A stretch of 64,000 nt of DNA, from contig JASJOG010000060.1 in the NCBI GenBank assembly GCA_030142905.1, positions 1,046,001 through 1,110,000 on the forward strand, read 5' to 3'. How positions within the stretch are numbered: the first letter of the stretch is position 1; each line of letters begins with the position of its first letter. Of this stretch, positions 56,728 through 64,000 are shown piece after piece. The notes below the pieces were generated by a model that saw only the letters and a list, made by a program, of their open reading frames with translations, was not told where the DNA came from and did no database searches. The DNA is from Heliopora coerulea (taxonomy: Eukaryota; Cnidaria; Anthozoa; Scleralcyonacea; Helioporidae). A program made the position numbers and the translations under genes.

Positions 56728-56798
56728 GACTCAAGTGGGATTTGAACTCACACCTTCGGGATACCAGTCCCCTGCTCTACCTGTTGAGCTATTGAGTC
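56728..56798 (-). tRNA. tRNA-Thr-like pseudogene (SINE head, unit 1)
   Basis: The minus strand folds with a 7-bp acceptor (GACTCAA/TTGAGTC), D-arm GCTC..GAGC with A box TAGCTCAACAGGTAGAGC, and T-arm with B box GAGTTCAAATC. The anticodon loop reads CTGGTAT (GGT), suggesting Thr. The anticodon stem is poorly paired, so it is a SINE-type pseudogene rather than a working tRNA. Confidence 0.5.
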
Positions 56799-56973
56799 CA
56801 CAGGGATTGGAGGCAAGTTTTATCAAATTTAAGTGCACAAGATATTCTTGTGACAACTCAACACACAAAGATGGATGTGCAGTGTTTCAATTCTATTTCA
56901 GAATCATCTGCAGGGTATTATGAAATGAAACTTCACAATTAACCTACATTGCCAAAGTCAACTGAAAAATCTT

Positions 56974-57044
56974 GACTCAAGCGAGATTTGAACTCACACC
57001 TTTGGGGGACCAGTCTGCCACTCTACCTGTTGAGCTATCAAGTC
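56974..57044 (-). tRNA. tRNA-Thr-like pseudogene (SINE head, unit 2)
   Basis: Same organisation as unit 1, with B box GAGTTCAAATCTCG and A box TAGCTCAACAGGTAGAGT. More changes than unit 1. Confidence 0.45.
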
Positions 57045-57989
57045 CACAGGGGAATAGCAAATTAATGTCCTCATTTGGAGGTTTTCAGTTACAGTCACCA
57101 AATGGTGCACAGATTGATTGTGTGCAGTCATTTCATATTAAAAACTTTGCTAAAGAAATTGGATCATCGAATTTCTGTATTCAACTGTATTTTTTCATGT
57201 ATTGGACCATCAAACAAGCATTGCATATTGTAATGAGTTGGTCTTGCCACACTTGGATTATGCTGATATAATTTTGGGAGACCAGATGAGTTCAAAATCT
57301 GAAATGGATAGATTAAAAGAATTCAGAGGTAAGATGTCATCTATGGAAGCTTTAGAATATTTCAGATGGGTTCCCTTGGCAGGGTGACGTTTTTGACATC
57401 ATTGTGTTGCTGTTCAAAATGCAATAAAAGGAGATATCCCAGACCACTTAGAGAGTTTTAGATTTACATTAAGTGATTTAGATTAAGTGATTCACATGCT
57501 TATCCACCTAGACTTGAAAGACCTATTACTGAATGGTTAAAGTGGACAATGTATTATAAATGTATCAATGATTGGGCATCGTTACCAGATGCTTTAAGAA
57601 AACTTTAAACATGTTTTTAGTAGATAAATTTTTAGGCATGTAATAGGCATGCTGTTAAGTTGTTAGTCATGACGATGGTTGACCACAAATGGGGTATTGT
57701 CTTTTAATATATGTATCTACAAAAGCAATGCAGCAAAGATAACAAGCAACTACAACAATGTGGTTAGTGAGATGTCATGTGACCTACTCTTACAATGTCT
57801 GTATACTTTAGTATGTTTATCACTCAACATGCACAGTCTATTATTTGCATATTGGACTACTATTTTTTTTTTTGATTCTTGTGACTTTTAATATTTTACA
57901 TAACTTTTGATAGATTGTATGTACCTCATAAGAGGACCTCCCCAAAATTCATGATGTACGTGATGGGCACTTCCTCTGCAAAGATTTCA

Positions 57990-58410
57990 TATTATCATTA
58001 TTGTTATAAATAGCATGCGAAAAAGACTAATGACAAGTTTACTGTGGGAGGTGATGAGAAAAGGTAAAGATGTCTAAAAAAAAGAAGTGGAATAGAACTG
58101 ATATTAGAATTAAGGGTGGGATTGAATTTCTTAATAAGTAAACTTCCTCTTATGGGAAGTTCACAGCTGGAAGAAGGCAAAAAAGAAAGGATAGTGAAAT
58201 CATTTGGTGAAATAGGGTGACAAGTATCATAGTGATGTGTGAGAATGCTATTTGTTGCAGGGGGTTGACATGCTTCTTTCCCATTAGGGCAGAAATTCCC
58301 AGGTGGTCACAGATTCATGTGTGGAGATATCGGCTTGTCTGGCTAACATGCAATCTAAGACCTTTGGGAACTGTATCCTTAAACAGGAAAAAATATGATA
58401 AGCCAAGTGA
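57990..58410 (-). mobile_element. Inverted copy of the PLE 3' region
   Basis: Plus-strand AGCAGAAATTCCCAGGTGG-type sequence and the flanking 250 bp are the inverse of the 59650-60000 region (shared TGGTCACAGATTCATGTGTG and GGCTTGTCTGGCTAACATG). This is the usual PLE pattern of an inverted end upstream of the main copy. Confidence 0.6.
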
Positions 58411-58539
58411 CAGGCGATGGAAATATGGGGAAGGCACTGAAACAGAGCAAAATTGTCCCACTTCTGTATCCTATCATTTCAGGTATTCACATGGTAAGAG
58501 ATTCTTTTTCCTCTGTAAATGATCTTCTTTCTTTGAATC

Positions 58540-59160
58540 TTAATTCAGATTATTTATGACAAGCTTTGACATCAAGCCACCCTTTACCAACTTTTCCTTA
58601 GATGAAGCGATCCATATCATTGTCACCGCCTTGTTTGCAAACTCCATACACTTTCATGATTTTACTCATGAGGATTTTACCAAAATTTAGATTTATCCAT
58701 TAAAAATTGTCATTTTTTGTTTAATGGTATTCTTTATGAACAAATACATGGAGTTGCTATAGGTTCACCCCTGGGAACCCTTTTTGCCAGTATTTTTTCT
58801 TTCTTGGCACAAATGCACTTGGCTTGATAATTGTCCTACTGATGTTAAACCTGCTTTTTTATCACAGATATGTTGATGATTGTTTCCTCCTTTTTCAATC
58901 CAGTGAGTATGCAACAACTTTTCTAGACTATTTAAACCGTCAACATCCTAAAATCTTTTTTTACTCATGAGATTTACCACCTCTGTTTTCAACAAACCTA
59001 CTTTCACAGGAGTATATACCATTTATTTGCAAAAAAGGTTTAGTTATGTCACTTTTAAGTCGTTACTTTGACATTTCCTCTTCACATTTTACCTGCCAAC
59101 TTGAACATGAAAATATTTACTCTTAATGGCAGTCCCAAATATTTTTTGCCCCGAACCTAA
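58540..59160 (+). pseudogene. PLE reverse transcriptase fragment
   Basis: Blocks in order: TSFDIKPPFTNFSLDEAI, a GVAIGSPLGTLFASIF-type block near 58755, and the catalytic RYVDDCFLLFQ near 58865. Several stops and frameshifts. The YVDD box itself is intact. Confidence 0.7.
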
Positions 59161-59639
59161 AGTTTCCTTTGCACCCAAAAAGATAATTTACTTCTCCCTT
59201 CAGATACGTAACCAATTTTGCACACTCTTTTCCAGTACCTTTCCCCATGTATCCATCCACTTTGCTAATTGAAGAAATAGGCTTCTCGTTTGTCGGTTTG
59301 CTTTATTCAGACAATGATGACAGAAACATTCTACAACGAAATGATGCAAATATTACGATAAAACGAGAGCTAATCACGACAAAATCTATAATTAACTGTA
59401 TTACTCACAAGAATCTTTATGTAGTTCGTGAAGACAAGTATAAGTATGTAATAATAGCAATAGTTGACAGAAATGTCCTGGTTTGAACTAAAACGAACTA
59501 AAACGAACTAAACAATAGTAAACATGGCCGATCCAGTTATTTTATGGTCAGCGGTAACTCCTTCATGTATTGATCAATGAAGTGTCTCTTGGGTGGTCAG
59601 CGGCTAACTCTTCACTAATCAGGATTTTTCCCGTTTAAG

Positions 59640-60063
59640 GATACAGTTCCCAAGGATCTCAGATCTTGTGTAGTGTATTGCATGTTAGCCAGACAAGCCA
59701 ACATCTCCACACATGAATCTGTGACCACCTGGGAATTTCTGCCCTAATGGGAAAGAAGTGTGTCAACCCTACACTAACCAGCATTCTCACACATCACCAT
59801 GGTTCTTGTCACCCTATTTCACCATCCTTTCTTCTTTCTCTTATGAGAAGGTCACAGCTGGAGGAAGACAAAGCTTACTTATTAAGAAACTCAATCCCAC
59901 TCTTAATTCTAATATCAGTTCTATTCTATTTTCTCTCTCTTCACCTCTCACTTCCTCTCACATGCCAAATTATGCTAATTAACCTGCAATAGTAACCTTA
60001 TTATTAGTTCTTGTTGCATGCTATTTCATTCTCAGATGATGTTGCGTTAAATGCAATGAAACA
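59640..60063 (+). mobile_element. PLE GIY-YIG endonuclease region and 3' end
   Basis: The frame DLRSCVVY leads into GQTSQHLH-type sequence and then GISALMGKKCVNPTLTSILT and HHHGSCHPISPSF, the GIY-YIG end typical of PLEs, with two frame changes. The 3' end carries a CTCAGATGATG..GCAATGAAAC hammerhead-like motif (60032-60063). Confidence 0.65.
60032..60063 (+). ncRNA. Hammerhead-ribozyme-like motif at a PLE 3' end
   Basis: CAGATGA, then TGTTGC-GTTAAAT-GCAAT (4-5 bp stem), then GAAAC. First core position differs from the CUGANGA consensus. Related motifs at 2314, 56283 and 63562. Confidence 0.35.
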
Positions 60064-60069
60064 TAAATC

Positions 60070-61400
60070 TCAATATAAATTTTTCTTATTATTCTTCTCC
60101 TGAGTCTTTTGCTGAACTTTGATATTCTTAGTTACATTACAATTTCCACCTGACTTGAGTTGTTGCCCTGCACCATGAGTACCATTTACAGATTTGTCTG
60201 GTTTCATTCCAATACTTTCCTCAACTTGGGTGTTGGGATCATCAGTACTCAGATCCTGTTTAAACAGAAATTGAGACAAATGCATAGGCAACTTAACAAG
60301 CTGAAATAATTTGCCTTCTTTTGAAAAATCTCTAATGGTGTGCATTAGATAAACTTACATTAAAGAGTTTCTATACATTATCATACATTACAATTTTTAA
60401 TTTTACAAATATAAATTATGATATTTAAAGACAGTTAACAATAAACTCGCAATGGTCGGAACTAATACAGGGAGTGCTGTGTTGACCATGATGTACAGCC
60501 TTCCTTGCCCAACCTTTGAAGCCACTTCCTGAATCATCTTTAACTTTTTCAGTCCTGGCATGGCATACAAATAGACAGTGTAGAAGCTGGCCAGGACTTA
60601 AAAAAAGCACTCCAGCAAAAACAGAAGTCACTTCTTCCTTTGTCTAAATATATCAATACAAAAATAAAATAAAACATTTATGCTTTTTAGACGTTCCTTG
60701 CAGATCCAGATAATGCTTAGATTAGATTTGTATTTAATGGCCCTGACTCATCCCTGCAATGAGTAAAATCATCTGCGGTCTTACCTGTTTACACAGGCTG
60801 ATGCAAACATACAATAAGAGCATTATAAACCTAAACACAAGCTTATAAATTCTCTTAGACTCACTTGAGTGTTTGCATCAGGTTCTGTAAGCACAGAGCA
60901 TTCCTTAATTCTTTTCATAAAATAAGGCTAGGAAATGTGCTTTGATATAATGGTGCTTGCATAGCCTCATGTAAGCATGGTAATATCATAAGATGGCATC
61001 TATTTCTATAAAATGGTACAATGGCTAAGTTACCCAAGTTAAACTTGAAAATGCCCTTCAACACACCCTGCATACCACATTACTCTTCACACGTGATCAT
61101 TACCAATAATCATTTTAAATTCAATCTCCCCTTTCTGTTAACTATGATTTAATACACTGCAACTGGGGATAAATACAAATTCTGTGAGTTTATTTTACCT
61201 GATGAACATTCCATGTCTATATCAACCTTATTTTGCCAATCAGCCCTCTTTCCACCAACAAACCATGGTGCTGTCCCCTTTGGAATAGATACATGCTTTT
61301 CACAAGTGAATGGCAAACAAACCCAGATGTTTTGCATTTTGCTTTTGTATAACTACCACATTGTCCTATCCAGGAATTCACAGCATCAGATAAAGTAGAT
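60070..61400 (-). other. Candidate exons of an unidentified gene
   Basis: Three minus-strand open segments with plausible splice signals: about 61380-61200 (CEKHVSIPKGTAPWFVGGKR ending TCATCAG|GTAAAA), 60640-60430 (acceptor ATATATTTAG, EEVTSVFAGVLFLSPGQLL) and 60256-60070 (acceptor TTCTGTTTAAACAG, DLSTDDPNTQVEESIGMKPD). No family recognised. The last one runs into PLE-like sequence. Might be real host exons or chance. Confidence 0.25.
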
Positions 61401-63340
61401 TAATTTCTTGAACTGTTTTACGGTGGCCAATTAGTGCCAATAATTTTGAAATATTTTTACTAAGAAAAAATTCAACACAATGCAACTCGATTAATTTCAA
61501 TTAAATATGAACATAAATCTAATTGAAATTGAAATGAAATCAAAATCTTTTCTATAAAGTTAGAAAATTGTATGTTGCCCTGGACTGCCAATACCAGCAT
61601 GCAGTGCTTGCCTGGGAAGCCAAAATGAAGGACAAAAGAACAAAAACAAGTTTACCAGAGGTCCAACATCATGCCAGTTGGATGGTTTAATGTTTGTAAA
61701 TTGTCATATGTGTATAGAATTTATTACCTACCAGTTTAAGTATTGCAAGTACAGGCATAGAAATTATAAGTACATTACCAAGATCATTTAAGTTTCAGTG
61801 TGTGACTTGTTAATCCCAGAGTGTTAATGTTTGACTGTTTACTTGTCAAATTCAACTTTTAAACATTGACCATGCTACAGTTTACCTTTTGTGACTGTAA
61901 GAACGTGAAGTTTTAATCCTGCTCATCTGAAAGATCATTCTGCAGATTTACCACAATTCAAAGTACACAATACATTTACATAAATAGTGCCACCATGAAA
62001 AGAATGTACATACAACCTGTAAAGGTTAGGCCAAAACGTTTCCATACCGTACTAGTCTATTTTGGAGCAATATTAAAAGGAAAAGCAATCGTTTATCTTC
62101 TACATTGCTGCTCGATCCATTTTTACTTGCATCGTCACACTTTTCTGCATCTTTACTCATCAAATCGACTACAGGGATTTGTTTTTTTGCAGTAAACCAT
62201 GGAGCGATAAAATACAGTATAAGAACTCAAAGAACTCAAAGAACTAGGGCTGACTCATTGATGGTGCGACCTTCATTCAACCCTTTATAGTCTATTATTC
62301 TTTCCCCTCAGACAAATTAAATCCTTGCATTAAAGTACATGTTAATCATGTGATTCAGTCTGTGATTATTTCCTGTTGTCTCTTACAAGTATTATAACTT
62401 GATGGAAACATTAGCTGCAATTCTTTTAAAGTCAATCTGTGATTAATTGGCAAAGGGTTGAAGATGTTAAATAAGGTTGAATTATAAGAACATTGTATAG
62501 ACTCAGTGATATTGACTTTCTTATCTTTTTTTTTTTTGCTTGAAAGTTAGTCCAATTGAACTCAAAAATGAGAATAACATCAATGATAAATAGTTAATGA
62601 AAAGTACCTGCAGATATTTGCTAGTTTATCTGAGAACATCATTTGAATTGCTGGCGACACATGACACAAGCCTCTAACATGGGCAGTGGTGACAGCATGA
62701 TCCTGGACAATGCAACAGCAGCATCTGACCTAAACCCACCAAAGATCTACATCCAAACCAGAAAAGGAATCACTGATGGCATGGCCAAAAATGCCAGGGG
62801 TAACAGTATGGAAACCAGGCTTTAATATCTGATACATACACATGTACCAGTACTTAGTGCATCAGAGTTTAAGTAATTTTCAGTGGCTAGTTTTGAGAGC
62901 CCCTGACGTTTCTTGACACTTGAAGGATGATTATTCAATCAATATTTTGAGTGCTACTTGGCATGATGTTTTCAGTTGCTACATGTAGATAAAACTTAGT
63001 AAAGTTGCATCAGAAAGTATTCTTATTGGACCTAGGTGGCAACTATTTCCAGATATGATTGTCAAATCATGTATATGGAGAGTGAACATACCAACAACAA
63101 TCTTGTGCTTATCTGTTAAAGGGACTTCACAGCAGCAACACTTTATAAAATTCTTTTAAAATGTTAAATAAAAAAAATCTAATGTTTATACATGCATATT
63201 AAATTTCAATGAAGAGATCAAAAATAAGGATTCACCAACAGCCACTATATAAATATACTGAGTCTGTCATTAAAACAATATCTACATAATCTCTATTATT
63301 CTCCATGATCATACATATGATACAATAATGAAAAGCTTAT
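61401..63340. other. No gene recognised
   Basis: Short frames only. A plus-strand 60-residue frame at 62643-62825 has no support beyond being open. Confidence 0.4.
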
Positions 63341-63345
63341 AATAT

Positions 63346-63480
63346 TTACCTTGGCAAGTCTTTGAGTGAAATCAAGGGAGGAAGACTATCAACAATATTA
63401 ACATTGCACAACACACAATTCTTTGCGGTGGATATTTCATTTGTGTAATCACTCCTTCCTGATAAGTTACATTTGCAATA
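63346..63480 (-). other. Candidate exon
   Basis: Acceptor-like AACTTATCAG followed by about 120 bp open to a donor CCAAG|GTAAAT near 63350. Encodes SDYTNEISTAKNCVLCNVNI and DSLPPLISLKDLP in one phase. No family recognised. Confidence 0.25.
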
Positions 63481-63561
63481 AAATATAATGACAAAAAAAC
63501 AGGTGACAGAGGTACCAGGTGGAAATCGTAAGCAAATAATGAATAATAATAATAGATCAAA

Positions 63562-63590
63562 CATTTTGTTGCATCATGCAACATCCTCAG
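63562..63590 (-). ncRNA. Hammerhead-ribozyme-like motif at a PLE end (minus strand)
   Basis: CTGAGGA, a perfect 6-bp stem (GTTGCA-TGA-TGCAAC) and AAAA in place of GAAA. The neighbouring sequence to 63893 matches the PLE 3' region in inverse orientation. Confidence 0.35.
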
Positions 63591-63639
63591 CAAGTGAGTA
63601 ACTTATGTTACATTATATGTATTAAAGAGATATTGGCAT

Positions 63640-64000
63640 AAAAACGGAAATGGGAAAGACAGAAGGGTGTAGTGAAAAGTCTTAAAAAAAGAAAGTGGAA
63701 TGGAGTTTGTGGATGAGAAGTTCAGAGTTGAAGGATGAAGAGGACAAGATGGGGTGTCCAGTGTCACAGTGATGTGGCAGGATGCTTGTCAGAGGAGAAT
63801 TGACACACTTCTTGCCAGTAAGTGCAGAGAATCCCAAGTGCTCTGAGATTCATGTGTGAAGCCTACTCATCTGGCCAACATACTACGAAGTGTCAACTAT
63901 TTAGTTCATTGTATGTTGGCCAGATGAGTCAGCTTCTCCACACATGAATCTCAGAGCACTTGGGCAACTCTGCACTTACTGGCAAGAAGCAAGTCAATCC
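63640..64000. mobile_element. PLE ends in a palindrome at the window edge
   Basis: The left arm (about 63800-63889) and the right arm (63911-64000) are inverse copies with few differences (GGCCAACATAC..GTATGTTGGCC at the centre; CTTCTTGCCAGTAAGTGCAG and its inverse outside), separated by about 20 bp. Both arms correspond to the PLE GIY-YIG region. The right part continues outside the window. Confidence 0.65.

Larger units (their letters stand above)
56652..57053 (-). mobile_element. Tandem tRNA-derived SINE (two units, 266-bp period)
   Basis: Two units start at 56652 and 56918 with ATTATGAAA.(A/G)AAACTTCACAATT. Each contains a tRNA-like segment. Flanking repeats TAGCGAATTA (about 56647) and TAGCAAATTA (about 57055) look like a target duplication in the LINE. 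The insertion splits the LINE RT. Confidence 0.6.
56326..57620 (+). mobile_element. LINE reverse transcriptase fragment, interrupted by a SINE
   Basis: The 56272-56565 frame has SINGELSESKSIMLGVPQGS, ILGPMLFNIYINSL and the catalytic YADDAVLLC box. After the SINE, frames to 57387 have the thumb-like YCNELVLPHLDYADIILGDQ and ALEYFRWVPLAG, then VAVQNAIKGDIPDHLESFR. CR1/jockey-type arrangement. Stops and frameshifts; 5' part missing. Confidence 0.75.

Noticed and set aside
56728..57044. Functional tRNA genes
   Set aside because: The anticodon stems pair poorly and both copies are embedded in a repeated unit with target duplications, so a SINE is the better explanation.
59247..59486. Plus-strand 79-residue frame between PLE RT and endonuclease
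   Set aside because: Does not match the expected PLE linker and shows no known motif; kept out as unsupported.

Overview
This is an AT-rich, repeat-dense piece of an invertebrate animal genome. The mix points to an early-branching metazoan (cnidarian or sponge, my best guess): Penelope-like elements, CR1/jockey-type LINEs, a Helentron-type Helitron, ZMYM1-type hAT elements, a pogo-like element carrying a HIRAN-domain gene, a Ty3/gypsy element, and two Polinton/Maverick (adintovirus-like) proviruses. Spliceosomal introns (GT..AG) are visible, so it is eukaryotic nuclear DNA. I see no intact, confidently recognisable host gene, no rRNA and no CRISPR array. One weak candidate host gene may lie at 60.1-63.6 kb (-).

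Layout. 0-2.4 kb: pieces of a Penelope-like element (PLE) in opposite orientations; its GIY-YIG region is split by a precisely bounded 1,173-bp pogo-like element (806-1978, TA target duplication) containing a HIRAN ORF. 2.6-17.3 kb: Polinton copy 1, decayed. PolB and packaging ATPase are on +; small unknown genes, a penton-like gene, integrase and nuclease-like genes are on -. A CR1-like LINE sits inside it at 11.8-13.1 kb. 17.4-18.4 kb: LINE fragment (-). 19.65-22.8 kb: decayed Helentron with Rep, PIF1-like helicase and endonuclease remnants (-), plus a divergent Cys/His ORF at 22.98 kb (+). 23,458-28,003: a complete hAT element with 8-bp target duplication carrying an OTU-protease-like gene in front of the hAT transposase, with a pogo-like MITE nested in it. 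28.17-29.33 kb: an older hAT remnant. 30.2-32.2 kb: a GRF-like zinc finger and an rve-type integrase pseudogene (+).

34.0-48.0 kb: Polinton copy 2, almost all on -: small basic and acidic proteins, major capsid protein, penton-like protein, integrase, a nuclease-like gene and many small basic or acidic proteins, at least one spliced. It has no PolB or ATPase. Its gene order parallels copy 1, but the proteins are clearly divergent, so these are two separate families rather than a recent duplication. 48.1-50.45 kb: a degenerate tandem array in which most units contain their own imperfect inverted repeat. 50.84-51.47 kb: a minisatellite of 129-157-bp units. 52.1-55.4 kb: Ty3/gypsy remnant (-) interrupted by a foldback element. 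56.3-57.6 kb: LINE RT interrupted by a tandem tRNA-like SINE. 58-60.1 kb: a second PLE with inverted end copy, RT and GIY-YIG end. 63.6-64.0 kb: a further PLE end as a near-perfect palindrome running off the window.

Most coding signal is therefore from mobile elements in nested layers. The two Polintons form the largest functional unit: replication (PolB), packaging (ATPase), integration (integrase), capsid (MCP and penton) and a battery of small, probably virion or DNA-binding proteins. Most of these genes carry stops or frameshifts.
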